A DNA stretch of 64,000 nt from UBA6109 sp964506465 (GCA_964506465.1 CAZDLM010000005.1:27438-91437); one strand, 5' to 3'; positions 16,275 to 25,088 are shown, counted from the stretch's first letter. The notes: generated from the letters alone by a model not told the origin. A program made the numbers and translations.

Positions 16275-17174
16275 TCAGTCTTTCAGCAGGCCCATCCCGG
16301 CGAGGACCTTGCGCAGCTTGTCGAGATTCTCGGACGTCATGGGACCCACGGGCGCTATCGCCGGGCCCGCCTCGATGCCGATCATGTTCAGCGCCTCCTT
16401 GATGACGACGGGGAAGGTGCCGAGGCCGAAGGCGATGCGCAGGGGGGCAAGACGGTACTGGGCCTCCAGGGCGCGCTTGTGGTCGCCGGCCTGAAAGGCC
16501 TCGTAGATCTCCACGGGGACGCGCGGATCGACGTTGGCCGTGGCGGTGATGGATCCCGTTCCCCCGTAACAGAGCGTCGCATAGATGAGCGTGTCGCGAC
16601 CGGCGAGCACGGAGAAGTTCATCCCGCGCGTAAGGCGGATATACTCCCCGCTCAGCGACATGTCGCCGCTCGAGTCCTTGATTCCGACGATGTTGTCGAT
16701 GGCGGCCAGTTCCTTCACAGTGGCCGTCGGAAAAGGAACCTGGGTGCGGTCCGGATTCGAATACAGGAGGAGAGGCAGATCCGGGACGGCCCTCGCCACC
16801 GCCAGGTAATGTTCGATCAATTCCTTCTGGCTGGGGACGACGAAATAGGGGGTCAGAACGGATATGGCGTTGACGCCGAGGTCGCGCGCCATCTTCGTCG
16901 TTTCGACCGCCTCGCGCGTCGTCACGGCGCCGGTGCCTGCATAGACCGGGACACGTCCCCGCGTCTCATCGAGAACAATGCGGATTACCGCTTGCTTCTG
17001 TTCGAAGGTCAGGGCAAAGAACTCTCCCTGGCTGCCGACGGGAAAGAGCCCGTGGACGCCGCCGGCGATCAGGTGGTTGACAAGCTTGCGAAGGGGCTTT
17101 TCGGCGACGCGCCCGTTCGCGTCCAGGGGCGTCACCATCGCGGGGATGATGCCCCGCGGCACGAATGAAACCAT
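16275..17174 (-). CDS. DapA/NanA-superfamily aldolase or dehydratase
   Basis: 299 aa TIM-barrel class I aldolase of the dihydrodipicolinate synthase superfamily. Visible are the GSQGEFFALT phosphate/carboxylate loop, the active-site Tyr in LLLYSNP (about 138), the Schiff-base Lys in GIKDSSGD (about 166) and GGTGSIT. In a catabolic operon with GarR, Hyi and an HpcH aldolase it more likely acts on a 2-keto-3-deoxy sugar acid or 4-hydroxy-2-oxo acid (for example as a KdgD-type dehydratase or KDG aldolase) than in lysine synthesis. The start has a GGAGGAAC site. Exact substrate unknown. Confidence 0.85.
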   Translation of the reverse strand: MVSFVPRGIIPAMVTPLDANGRVAEKPLRKLVNHLIAGGVHGLFPVGSQGEFFALTFEQKQAVIRIVLDETRGRVPVYAGTGAVTTREAVETTKMARDLGVNAISVLTPYFVVPSQKELIEHYLAVARAVPDLPLLLYSNPDRTQVPFPTATVKELAAIDNIVGIKDSSGDMSLSGEYIRLTRGMNFSVLAGRDTLIYATLCYGGTGSITATANVDPRVPVEIYEAFQAGDHKRALEAQYRLAPLRIAFGLGTFPVVIKEALNMIGIEAGPAIAPVGPMTSENLDKLRKVLAGMGLLKD

Positions 17175-17208
17175 GATGTTCCTCCGATTTCTCCGGGAAG
17201 CGTCTCCG

Positions 17209-17970
17209 CTATCTTTTCAGCTTCTTCAGGCCTTCCTTGGCGGCATTCATCATCAGGAGGACGTCGTTGGACCACAGGTTCAGCGTCATGCCCTTTTCCA
17301 TCCAAGGCAGGAGGGCCTCCGTTGACATCATGTGGATTCCGGAAAACTTGTTCCGTTTCTTCGCTGCACCGATGACCCGGTCGATGGCAGCCAGGAAATC
17401 CGGGTGCGACGTCTGCCCCATGATCCCCATGCTCTGGGACAGGTCGTTCGGGCCGACGAAGACGGCGTCGATCCCCTCGACGTCGAGCATCATCTCCACG
17501 TTTTCAACCGCCTTCGGGGATTCGATCTGGAGGATGAGGAGGTTCTCTTCGTTTCTTTCTTTCATGTACGAAACGGCGCTGTCGATCTTCTCGAACCCCG
17601 TATGCGGCCGGAAGAGGGAGACACCTCGGTTTCCGAGCGGGTAGTACTTGGCGTATTCGACCAGGGCCTCGGCCTGCTCCACCGTCTCCGCATTGGGAAG
17701 GAGGATCCCCCGGGCGCCCATTTCCATGTATTTGAGGACGACCTCGCGCCGGACCTCGGGGATCCGGATCATCGGAGGAATACCGGCCTCCCGTGCCAGG
17801 GCGAACATGCCGGCCACGGCGCCGTAATCGAAATTCCCATGCTCCGCGTCGACCAGGAAAAAATCGAAGCCGCTGACCTTCAGGATCTTCGCCATCTCCG
17901 GGTTGTCGAAGACGATTACCATCGTTCCCAGGACCGATTCGCCCTTGCGCAGACGTTCCTTGAGATTCAT
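17209..17970 (-). CDS. HpcH/HpaI-family aldolase (GarL/RhmA-like)
   Basis: 253 aa class II pyruvate-dependent aldolase. Visible marks are FFLVDAEHGNFD (catalytic His), MIRIPE, GARGILLPNAETVEQAE, LQIESPKAVENVE (metal-binding Glu) and VFVGPNDLSQSMG (metal-binding Asp). GarL of this family cleaves 5-keto-4-deoxyglucarate to pyruvate and tartronate semialdehyde, and the next gene upstream is the tartronate semialdehyde reductase, so a GarL-like reaction fits well. RhmA or HpaI reactions remain possible. The start has an AAGGAG site. Confidence 0.88.
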   Translation of the reverse strand: MNLKERLRKGESVLGTMVIVFDNPEMAKILKVSGFDFFLVDAEHGNFDYGAVAGMFALAREAGIPPMIRIPEVRREVVLKYMEMGARGILLPNAETVEQAEALVEYAKYYPLGNRGVSLFRPHTGFEKIDSAVSYMKERNEENLLILQIESPKAVENVEMMLDVEGIDAVFVGPNDLSQSMGIMGQTSHPDFLAAIDRVIGAAKKRNKFSGIHMMSTEALLPWMEKGMTLNLWSNDVLLMMNAAKEGLKKLKR

Positions 17971-18007
17971 CGCCGTTCTCCTTACGTCCCGGCAAGCCGC
18001 CCGGTTT

Positions 18008-18898
18008 TCATTCCTTCGTCACGGGGTGATTGGCCAGCTTCTCCAGCGCCGTGACCATGGCGGAATGATCGAGATCGATCCCGCCGGACGCCGCCACCGC
18101 ATTGAAGAGTTCCTGCGCCGTCGCCGTGTTCGGCAGGCAGATTCCCAGTTTTCGCGCCGCTTCCAGCGCCAGGTTCAGGTCCTTTTGATGCAGGCGGATC
18201 CGGAATCCCGGCTGGAAGGTCCGTTGAATCATCTTCTCCCCATGCAGTTCGAGAATCCGGCTGTGGGCGAATCCGCCCAGGAGCGCCGCGCGCACCTTGG
18301 CCGGATCGGCCCCGGCCTTCGAGGCAAATACCAGCGCCTCGCTCACCGCCTCGATCGTAAGGGCCACCACGATCTGGTTGGCCACCTTGCAGGTCTGGCC
18401 GTCCCCGTTGCCGCCGACGAGCGTGATATTCTTCCCCATCAGTTCGAAATAGGGTTTGATCTTCCCGAAGACGTCGTCCCGGCCTCCCACCATGATCGAG
18501 AGCGTCGCGTTCTTCGCCCCCACCTCTCCTCCCGACACCGGCGCATCCAGCATTTGGACACCCATCGCCTCCAGCCGCTTGGCGAACTCTTTCGTGGCGA
18601 TCGGGGAGATCGAACTCATGTCCACGACGATCGATCCTTGTCGGAGTCCCTCCGCAATCCCGTTCTTGTCAAAAAGGGCCGCTTCCACATTGGGGGTATC
18701 CTGCACCATGATGAAGATGATCGTCGCTTTCTGGGCCACTTCTTTCGAGGTTCCGCAGACGACGGCCCCCTGCTTCTTCATCTCGGACAGCGATTCCTTC
18801 ATGATGTCGTAGACATAAACGGCATGGCCCGCCTTCAGCAGATGTCCCGCCATGGGTTTCCCCATGATTCCCAAACCGACAAATCCGAGTTCCGCCAT
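18008..18898 (-). CDS. garR: 2-hydroxy-3-oxopropionate (tartronate semialdehyde) reductase
   Basis: 296 aa, the usual GarR length. It is a beta-hydroxyacid dehydrogenase reducing tartronate semialdehyde to D-glycerate with NAD(P)H. Visible are the N-terminal GFVGLGIMGKPMA nucleotide motif, the DAPVSGGEVGA substrate loop and the catalytic Lys in GQTCKVANQ (about 170). The start at 18898 is chosen because CAGGAGGAACCT precedes it ideally and the protein then begins at the Rossmann strand. An upstream in-frame ATG at 18922 would include the ribosome site. It is placed between the hydroxypyruvate isomerase and the aldolase, giving a glycerate route. Confidence 0.92.
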   Translation of the reverse strand: MAELGFVGLGIMGKPMAGHLLKAGHAVYVYDIMKESLSEMKKQGAVVCGTSKEVAQKATIIFIMVQDTPNVEAALFDKNGIAEGLRQGSIVVDMSSISPIATKEFAKRLEAMGVQMLDAPVSGGEVGAKNATLSIMVGGRDDVFGKIKPYFELMGKNITLVGGNGDGQTCKVANQIVVALTIEAVSEALVFASKAGADPAKVRAALLGGFAHSRILELHGEKMIQRTFQPGFRIRLHQKDLNLALEAARKLGICLPNTATAQELFNAVAASGGIDLDHSAMVTALEKLANHPVTKE

Positions 18899-19048
18899 AG
18901 GTTCCTCCTGTTTGAAAGACATTGTGATGGGGCGCTCCAGGGTCTTTCATCCGCCGATGCGGCCGGACGCGGGGATCGTCATCCGCCGAAATGCCCCAAG
19001 CGCTTTGAAAAGCTGATCACACCCCGACTTCCGGGGACGCTCACCTTC

Positions 19049-19828
19049 TTATCCGAGATAGGGCTTGATCCAGTCGAGCCCCTCTTCTGTTTTGCCGAGG
19101 GGTTTGTACTCGCAGCCGATCCAGCCCTCGTAGCCCTTCTTCTCCAGGAATCGGAAGAGATTCGGATAGGAGATCTCTCCCGTCCCCGGCTCGTGCCGCC
19201 CCGGATTGTCGGCGATCTGGATGTGCGCGATCCGGGTCAGGTTGCCCTCGATCGTCCGCATCAGGTTCCCCTCCATGATCTGCATGTGGTACACGTCGTA
19301 CTGCAGCCACAGATTCGGATGGCCGACCTCCTCCATGATACGGAGGGCATCCCGGGTTCGCGTCAGATAGAACCCCGGCATGTCCTGATCGTTCAATGGC
19401 TCGATCAGAAGACGGATCCCCTCCGTCTCGAGAGCCTTTGCGGCGAAGCGGAGGTTTCCTACGAGAGTACGGCGGCTTTCCTCCGGCGCGACGCCGTCCG
19501 GGGTCTTTCCGGCCAGACAGTTGACCTGCGGACAATTCAGCGCCTTTGCGTATTCGATCGCCTGCGCCACGCCGTCGCGGAACTCCGCCTCCCGGCCCGG
19601 CAGGCAGGCAATCCCCCTTTCGCCGCCCTCCCAGTTCCCGGCGGGAAGGTTATGGAGAGCCTGCCGCAGGCCGAAAGTCTTCAAACGCTCCGCCAGTTCC
19701 TCCTTCTTCCAGGCATAGGGGAACAGGTATTCGACGGCCCGGAAGCCGGCTCTTGCCGCCCGCTCGAACCGCTCCAGAAAATCCACTTCATTGAAAAGCA
19801 TGGTCAGGTTGGCAGCGAATCGCACCAT
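19049..19828 (-). CDS. hyi: hydroxypyruvate isomerase
   Basis: 259 aa TIM-barrel protein of the Hyi family, which interconverts hydroxypyruvate and tartronate semialdehyde. It begins RFAANLTMLFNEVDFLERFERAA like known Hyi proteins. The metal/catalytic residues appear in LLIEPLNDQDMPG (Glu) and YDVYHMQIMEG (Asp, His), HIQIADNPGRHEPGTGEI and IGCEYKP (Glu). It is the first gene of the nine-gene operon, with an AAGGAG site nine bases before the ATG. Together with GarR it would feed C3 products into glycerate. Confidence 0.9.
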   Translation of the reverse strand: MVRFAANLTMLFNEVDFLERFERAARAGFRAVEYLFPYAWKKEELAERLKTFGLRQALHNLPAGNWEGGERGIACLPGREAEFRDGVAQAIEYAKALNCPQVNCLAGKTPDGVAPEESRRTLVGNLRFAAKALETEGIRLLIEPLNDQDMPGFYLTRTRDALRIMEEVGHPNLWLQYDVYHMQIMEGNLMRTIEGNLTRIAHIQIADNPGRHEPGTGEISYPNLFRFLEKKGYEGWIGCEYKPLGKTEEGLDWIKPYLG

Positions 19829-19901
19829 GGAATTTGTCTCCTTGCTCTCTCCGAACGGTGTCGAAGATGTCGAAAGGGTGGTCGCAGGATCACGAGAATT
19901 C

Positions 19902-19931
19902 TTACTATCCGAAAGGGGGAGGGCCTGTCAA
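19902..19931 (-). promoter_or_regulatory. candidate sigma-70 promoter of the hydroxy-acid operon
   Basis: Minus-strand TTGACA (19926-19931) and TAGTAA (19902-19907) are separated by 18 bases, about 75 bases before the hyi start codon. It lies beside the palindromic operator at 19951-19967. Confidence 0.55.
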
Positions 19932-19950
19932 GAAAAAATGATGATATGAT

Positions 19951-19967
19951 CGTCTGATGATTAGACG
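19951..19967. promoter_or_regulatory. palindromic operator candidate for the GntR-family regulator
   Basis: CGTCTGATGATTAGACG is an inverted repeat matching at 14 of 17 positions (CGTCT-n-AT-n-AT-n-AGACG), with odd-length symmetry like FadR/GntR-type sites. It lies in the middle of the divergent intergenic region, between a -35 box for hyi (19926) and one for the regulator gene (19986), so a bound regulator could control both. Confidence 0.6.
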
Positions 19968-19985
19968 CAACGGACGCGATGTTTC

Positions 19986-20014
19986 TTGACATTCGGGAAA
20001 ACAATGCATTAATG
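19986..20014 (+). promoter_or_regulatory. candidate sigma-70 promoter of the GntR-type regulator gene
   Basis: A perfect TTGACA (19986-19991) is followed after 17 bases by TTAATG (20009-20014), about 60 bases before the start codon at 20076. Confidence 0.5.
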
Positions 20015-20075
20015 TTTTCTCGCTGCCGCTTCGGCGTCAAGACGGCAGCCTCCCCCGCAACGGAAAGGAACGCTG

Positions 20076-20804
20076 ATGAAGCCCAGTGCCATGCGCATAG
20101 AAAGGAAGCGGATCACCGATCAGATCATTGACCAGCTGATCGCCATGATCTCCGACGGCAAGTTCAAGCCGGGCGACAAATTGCCTCCGGAGCCGGTCCT
20201 GATGGAGCAGTTCGGCGTCGGCCGCAGTTCTCTCCGCGAGGCGATCGGCGCGCTGTCCCTGATCGGCCTCCTCAACGTGAGGCCCGGCCACGGAACGCAC
20301 GTCAATCCTTCCGCCGGCGAGTCTCTCTCCCGGCCGCTGCGCTGGGGCATGTTCATGGGGTGGCGGGAAAAGCTGCATGAATTCATCGAGGCGCGGATCG
20401 CCATCGAGCAGACCCTCGTCGGCATGGCGGCGGAGCGCGCCACGGAGGCGGAGATCGAAGAGATCCGGCGCTGCCACAACTCGCTGCTCACGGCCAAGAA
20501 GACCCCCGTCACGGGTCGCAAGGCCATTTCCGCCGATCTGGCCTTTCACCTTGCCATCGCCGGGGCCAGCCACAACAGCGTCCTGACGAGATTTCTGGAA
20601 GAACTCCGCCAGCCCGTCAAGACCTGGATGGAACGCAAGGCTGCCACCTTCGGCGGCTACGACAAAGTCTACGAGCAGCACGGCGCCATTGTTGCGGCGA
20701 TCGAGGCGCACGATGTCAAGAAGGCGCAGATTGCTCTCAAGAAGCACCTTGAAGCCGTCGGCGAACGCCTGACGGCCTTGTTGCTGGAACGGCAGTCGAA
20801 GTAA
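20076..20804 (+). CDS. FadR-subfamily GntR transcriptional regulator
   Basis: 242 aa. The N-terminal winged helix (about residues 5-75) has LIAMISDGKFKPGDKLPPE and FGVGRSSLREAIGALSLIGLLNVRPGHGTHV, the classic GntR pattern. The C-terminal all-helical FCD domain (about 95-225) has the metal-binding pattern D/H...H (LAFHLAIAGASHN, EQHGAIVAAIEAHD). Ligands of such regulators are usually organic acids and sugar acids. It is divergent from the hyi-garR-aldolase-tct operon across a 247-base region with a palindromic site, so it is the probable local regulator, typically a repressor released by the operon's substrate. Confidence 0.92.
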   Translation: MKPSAMRIERKRITDQIIDQLIAMISDGKFKPGDKLPPEPVLMEQFGVGRSSLREAIGALSLIGLLNVRPGHGTHVNPSAGESLSRPLRWGMFMGWREKLHEFIEARIAIEQTLVGMAAERATEAEIEEIRRCHNSLLTAKKTPVTGRKAISADLAFHLAIAGASHNSVLTRFLEELRQPVKTWMERKAATFGGYDKVYEQHGAIVAAIEAHDVKKAQIALKKHLEAVGERLTALLLERQSK

Positions 20805-20918
20805 TGTTTCTGCGGCCGTGAATGCCGAATTGCGAATCTCTTATCCGGACGCGCTTTGAAGAACGTTCGGGCCCGGATATCTTTCGAGAAAGTCTTTGCC
20901 GCGAACTCCCGAGGAACC

Positions 20919-21992
20919 ATGATTCTGCCGAAGTCTCTTCACCCTCTCCGGATCCGGACGGCCTGGCTGATGGTCTTTTGTTGCCTCTGCATTGCGGCCT
21001 GCGGACTGTCGAAAGCCGCCCTCCTGGAACGCGCCGAGAGGCATCCGACGAGGGCTGTCGCCTACTGGGGGCAGGACTGGAAGCGGACGGCTCTGAAGAA
21101 CCGGATCGCGGCGGCGCCGGCGGCGCTCATCGAAAAGATCGGCATCGAGAACGAGGCGGAGGGGTTTGCCGAACGACCCGCCGCCGCGGAGCCGACGGGG
21201 GAATTCCGGGAGGTCCTGTCCGAAATCGCGGCGCGTCTTCCCGACCCGGTGCGCTCTTTGGCGGAAGACCGCATCATCGGCGTCTTCCTCGTGGATGGCC
21301 TGGGCGGAACGGGCTACGCCGAAGCCATCCTGGATGAAAAGGGCGAAGAGCGCTACGCCGTCATCGTCCTGGACCAGCGTGTGCTGCTGGAAAGAAAGGC
21401 CAACGCATGGGCCTCCTGGAAGGAGAACAGCTTCTTCCGACCCGGTCCCCCGGAGACCGGGATCGATGTTACGATCGAACCGGCCGGTCAGGACAGCGTC
21501 GCCAATGCCATCCGGTATATCCTCCTTCACGAGATGGGTCATGCCCTCGGGATGGCAAGCGGCGTCGAACCATCCTGGTACGGAAAGGCGGTCGCCTCCG
21601 AATCGTATCCCTTCACAACGATCTCCTGGAAAGCGGATGGGGAGAAGGTCGTCAGTCGTTTCGAGGAAGGCTTCCCGGAGCGCAGTCACCTTCGGCCGTA
21701 CCAGTTCGAGAAGTCGTCCCTGGAAAGAACGCAAGCCGGCGACATCTATGGAAAACTCATCTCCCGAACCGACTTTCCGACGATCCATTCTGCGCAGAAC
21801 ATCTGGGAGGACTTCGCGGAAAGCTTTGTCAATTATTTCCACGCGGGACTGGAGCGCAGACCTTACGAGGTCCGTCTTCGCGGCGGAGACGGACGCGACA
21901 GGGTCTTCCGGAGCTGCTGGAACAACGATCGCTGCAGGAAAAAACAGAATTTCATGGAACGGTGGTTTGCCAACCCCTCCCGGAACCCCTGA
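20919..21992 (+). CDS. predicted lipoprotein zinc metallopeptidase, unknown family
   Basis: 357 aa. The N-terminus has a hydrophobic helix ending in a lipobox (CLCIAACGL; Cys at about residue 29), so the protein is probably lipid-anchored. A single HEMGHALGM (HExxH) motif in YILLHEMGHALGMASGV marks a zincin-type metal site; the Glu residues in WEDFAESFVNYF about 90 residues later may supply the third ligand. The remainder matches no family I recognise. The start at 20919 is chosen for the GAGGAA site and signal peptide; an in-frame extension from 20856 is less likely. It follows the GntR gene by 114 bases but has no evident functional link. Whether it is an active protease is unknown. Confidence 0.7.
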   Translation: MILPKSLHPLRIRTAWLMVFCCLCIAACGLSKAALLERAERHPTRAVAYWGQDWKRTALKNRIAAAPAALIEKIGIENEAEGFAERPAAAEPTGEFREVLSEIAARLPDPVRSLAEDRIIGVFLVDGLGGTGYAEAILDEKGEERYAVIVLDQRVLLERKANAWASWKENSFFRPGPPETGIDVTIEPAGQDSVANAIRYILLHEMGHALGMASGVEPSWYGKAVASESYPFTTISWKADGEKVVSRFEEGFPERSHLRPYQFEKSSLERTQAGDIYGKLISRTDFPTIHSAQNIWEDFAESFVNYFHAGLERRPYEVRLRGGDGRDRVFRSCWNNDRCRKKQNFMERWFANPSRNP

Positions 21993-22426
21993 CTACAGAC
22001 CGCCAAAAGCGTCAAGAAGATGACGGGTCTTGTCCGTAAGTTGTCGATGAAGACAACATATTGTAAACATTACGTATTCAATGAAAACCCGGGAAATTCG
22101 AAGAAAATTTCTGACTCCCAAGGCAACCGATCAGTTCATAGAAATACATATAATATCAATATATTACGCTATTCCCCCGGCAGATGTAGCCTTCCCCCCG
22201 CTTCGGAAGAAGTAGAATTTCGGCTTGCAAAAACGACAATTTTTCGCTACAGGGGAAGCTATGAAAGCTGAACATCGATAGCTGATACTTCCGCATCTGC
22301 CGTTCATCCGCGAGATTAACTGATATTTCATCTCCGCTCCCGACGCAACCTCACCGGTGGATACCCTTATGTCCTCTTGGTCTGTGGGGGGCGGCGCCGC
22401 GGATTGCGGTAAGAATATGGAGGAAA
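21993..22426. other. intergenic region with AT-rich island
   Basis: 434 bases without a convincing gene. About 22040-22180 is markedly AT-rich against the GC-rich surroundings and contains TATAAT (22149-22154) without a good -35 partner. An 83-codon open frame at 22020-22271 has no ribosome site and no recognisable protein character. The region probably carries the promoter of the lytic transglycosylase gene. Confidence 0.4.
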
Positions 22427-23035
22427 ATGATGAAAAAGAAAAAATTTCTGTCCATCGGGTACCTATCCGTCGTAGCCGCCACGCTTCTCCTGGTGATGAG
22501 CACGGTCATGACGGAGGCCTTTTACGATTCCGGACGCTTCAATCCGGCCCAAACCATATGGATGATCGAACGCCATCTTCTGACGGGGCGGACGGACCTC
22601 TCTTCCGACCGGATCCCTTCCGTCGCCCGGACCCTGTACGAGGAGGCCCGTTCCTACGGAATCGACTACCGCCTCGTGCTGGCCATCATGGCGGTCGAGA
22701 GCAACTTCCGTAATGATGCCGTCTCGCAGGCCGGCGCCCTCGGCATCATGCAGATCATGCCGATTCTCGCCGCCTCCATCGCCAGAGAAGCGGGCATCCC
22801 CTACCGCGGAGCGCCCGACCTTTTCCACCCCGAGAACAACGTCCGCTTCGCTCTGCACTACCTGTCCTGGCTCAGCGCCAAGTTCAAGGACACCAACGAA
22901 GTGCTTCTTGCTTACAATGTCGGCCATAACCGCGCCAGGCGACTCCTGTCGAAGAACGGAGACGCCGACACCAGCTACACCCGCCGCGTCATCAGCGAAT
23001 ACCAGCGCAACATGACCAGCCTGCCTGCGATGTAG
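22427..23035 (+). CDS. lytic transglycosylase (SLT domain), membrane-anchored or secreted
   Basis: 202 aa. An N-terminal hydrophobic segment (about 7-30) acts as signal peptide or anchor. The SLT fold (about 65-190) has the catalytic Glu in LAIMAVESNFRNDAVS, then AGALGIMQIMP, the DLFHPENNVRFALHYLSWL region and the LLAYNVGHNRA segment. It cleaves peptidoglycan glycan strands with formation of 1,6-anhydro ends. The start is supported by GGAGG just upstream; the second ATG at 22430 is equally possible. It is short and closest to the MltC/Slt catalytic core without extra domains. Confidence 0.88.
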   Translation: MMKKKKFLSIGYLSVVAATLLLVMSTVMTEAFYDSGRFNPAQTIWMIERHLLTGRTDLSSDRIPSVARTLYEEARSYGIDYRLVLAIMAVESNFRNDAVSQAGALGIMQIMPILAASIAREAGIPYRGAPDLFHPENNVRFALHYLSWLSAKFKDTNEVLLAYNVGHNRARRLLSKNGDADTSYTRRVISEYQRNMTSLPAM

Positions 23036-23131
23036 GAACCTTCCTTTTTTGTCCAGGGTCGTTTATAGTGGGGTTGATTTTCTTGCGGACGGAACCGCGC
23101 CCACCCTGGTCCCGTTTCCAGGAGCTCCCCT

Positions 23132-24301
23132 ATGAGAATACGGTCCTTCGAATTCAACCTCCGAGAACTGGCCGGTTCCACCGGAGATTTCGGGACGCTT
23201 TTTCCCCTGGCCATCGGTTATATCGCCGTCTGCGGGCTCGATCCGGCGGGTTTTCTCGTGATGATGGGTCTTGCGAACATCGTCACCGGTCTCATCTATC
23301 GCCTTCCCATGCCGATCGAGCCGATGAAGTTGCTCGCCGTGGCGGCCATCGCCCAGCACTGGTCTCCCTCCATGATCTACGCCTCCGGTTTTGCCATGGG
23401 CATCGTCTGGCTTCTTTTCGCCATGACCGGCGCCATCGGCTGGATCGCCCGGTTAACGCCGAAATCCGTGATCCGCGGCATCCAGGCCAGTCTCGGCATC
23501 CTCCTCCTGATCGAGGCCGTGAAGATGCTTTCCACCTGGTGGGCGCTCGGCATCGGCGGTGTCGCCGTTGCCTTTCTCCTCCGGGATAACCGCTATGCGC
23601 CCGCCGCCCTGGTGCTCATGGTCCTCGGCGTGTCGATCATGTTCTTCCGCGGAGACTTCGCGCGGGTCGGCCCCGTCGGCTTTGCGCTTCCCGCTCTGAC
23701 CGGCTTCCGCTGGGAAGAAGTCTGGCAAACGATGCTGCTCGCCGGCTTTGCCCAGATCCCGCTGACAGTGACCAATGCCACCATCGCGACCTCCGCCCTC
23801 ATTCGGGATTATTTCCCGGATCGGACCGTGTCGGTGAGGCAGCTCTCGTGGAACCAGGGGATCATGAACCTCATTGTCCCCTTCCTGGGCGGGATGCCCA
23901 TGTGTCACGGAGCCGGCGGTCTCGCGGGACAGTATGCCTTCGGCGCCAGGACCGGCGGGACCAACCTCATCGAGGGGATTCTGGAAATCACGCTGGGGTT
24001 GTTTCTGGCGGGCTCCATCGCGGCCCTTTTCGCCTTTTTTCCAACGGCGATTATCGGCGCGATGATGTTCGTGGTCGGGGTCGAGTTGGTCAAATTCGCC
24101 AGAGATATCCGGATCCGCAAGGACCTTGCGCCCTTTGGGGCAACCGTCGCCGTATCGCTCCTTGCGAACATGGCCCTGGGCTTTGCGGCGGGTCTCCTGA
24201 TCTACCACGCGATCCGCTATGCGTTCCGGAAGCTCGGCTATTGCCGGTGCGGCTCCCTGAAGACCGCCTCGTCTCCCGGATCCATGTCCTGCCGCCCGTG
24301 A
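23132..24301 (+). CDS. MOT1-type molybdate/tungstate (putative sulfate) transporter
   Basis: 389 aa polytopic membrane protein with about 10-12 helices. Hallmarks of the MOT1 family are ELAGSTGDFGTLFPLAIGY near the N-terminus and the repeat-equivalent PFLGGMPMCHGAGGLAGQYAFGARTG in the second half, plus LTVTNATIATS. The eukaryotic and bacterial members take up molybdate; older annotations call them sulfate permeases. A high-affinity oxyanion importer would suit an organism with a W/Mo-dependent AOR, but the two genes are 18 kb apart. The start has AGGAG seven bases upstream. Confidence 0.83.
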   Translation: MRIRSFEFNLRELAGSTGDFGTLFPLAIGYIAVCGLDPAGFLVMMGLANIVTGLIYRLPMPIEPMKLLAVAAIAQHWSPSMIYASGFAMGIVWLLFAMTGAIGWIARLTPKSVIRGIQASLGILLLIEAVKMLSTWWALGIGGVAVAFLLRDNRYAPAALVLMVLGVSIMFFRGDFARVGPVGFALPALTGFRWEEVWQTMLLAGFAQIPLTVTNATIATSALIRDYFPDRTVSVRQLSWNQGIMNLIVPFLGGMPMCHGAGGLAGQYAFGARTGGTNLIEGILEITLGLFLAGSIAALFAFFPTAIIGAMMFVVGVELVKFARDIRIRKDLAPFGATVAVSLLANMALGFAAGLLIYHAIRYAFRKLGYCRCGSLKTASSPGSMSCRP

Positions 24302-24312
24302 AATCCGCGCCC

Positions 24313-24948
24313 CTACTTCTTCATCCGCTCTTTGGCTTCGGCGGCGACCTCTCTGTATTTCCTGTGAATCATTCCGCTGTCGTGGTCGGCCATCCGCCGG
24401 ACCATCTGTGCCTCCTCTTCGTCGGAAAAATAGTCCAGGACCGGCAGAAAGAACTTCCGCTCTTCCTGGAAAATGTGCCGGGGATAGAGACCGGCCAGCG
24501 CATGAAGCGCCTCCCGGATGTCGCTCCCCGCCTCGACGTCGTCCTTGTCCAGGCGTTCGGCGGCCTCGGCCAGTTTGTTCACCTGGGTCCTTGCCTGCTC
24601 GTGGTCGGCGATGAGGGTCTCCAGGATCCTTCTGTGCTCGGCCGAAATATTCTTCGCGGCCAATTCGCGGAAGAGGATGTCCTCTTCCTTGGCCTGATGG
24701 GTCCCGTCGACATAGACGCGGAAGAAGTCCACAACCGTACCGGCGAAGATCAGGTCGGCGGACTTGCCCTCCTTGATCCGGTTCGCCTCCAGCGCCATGG
24801 GCGCCGCCATCCGTTCGATGAGCCGGTGTTCCATCATGAGCGGGCCGACCGGTTTCACAGGCGCCCGCGGCTCCTGCGACCAGACGGGGGCCGTCCCGAG
24901 CAGGCAGACGACCGTCCATACCGCTATACGCTTCCCCTTGCCTCTCAT
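24313..24948 (-). CDS. exported hemerythrin-like domain protein
   Basis: 211 aa. A signal peptide (RIAVWTVVCLLGTAPVWS, cut near residue 25) is followed by a four-helix bundle with the spaced ligands of hemerythrin-like domains: MEHRLIERM, TVDGTHQAKEEDILF-type His/Glu, IADHEQAR, HIFQEERKFFLPVL and MADHDSGM. The fold binds a non-haem di-iron centre used for O2, NO or iron sensing and storage. Export to the periplasm is less usual than the cytoplasmic form and suggests oxygen scavenging or protection in an anaerobe. The start is fixed by GGAGGGAG upstream; in-frame sequence further upstream overlaps the downstream end of the SDR gene. Confidence 0.85.
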   Translation of the reverse strand: MRGKGKRIAVWTVVCLLGTAPVWSQEPRAPVKPVGPLMMEHRLIERMAAPMALEANRIKEGKSADLIFAGTVVDFFRVYVDGTHQAKEEDILFRELAAKNISAEHRRILETLIADHEQARTQVNKLAEAAERLDKDDVEAGSDIREALHALAGLYPRHIFQEERKFFLPVLDYFSDEEEAQMVRRMADHDSGMIHRKYREVAAEAKERMKK

Positions 24949-25088
24949 CTTGCTCCCTCCTGTCCCGTCCTTCGCGGGACCACCGGTTTCAGTCCCCGAT
25001 ACGGGGACAAACCGAGCCCGTTCCGCCCTCAGGGACGCTTTGAAGATTCTTCGCGCCTTCCCGCCGTCCGAAGCGAAGGGCGGCCGCA

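Noticed and set aside
17903..19957. 684-codon open frame on the plus strand
   Set aside because: It is antisense to the HpcH aldolase, garR and hyi, whose motifs and ribosome sites are clear; long antisense frames are common in GC-rich DNA.
22020..22271. 83-codon open frame in the AT-rich intergenic region
   Set aside because: No ribosome site, unusual composition and no recognisable protein features.
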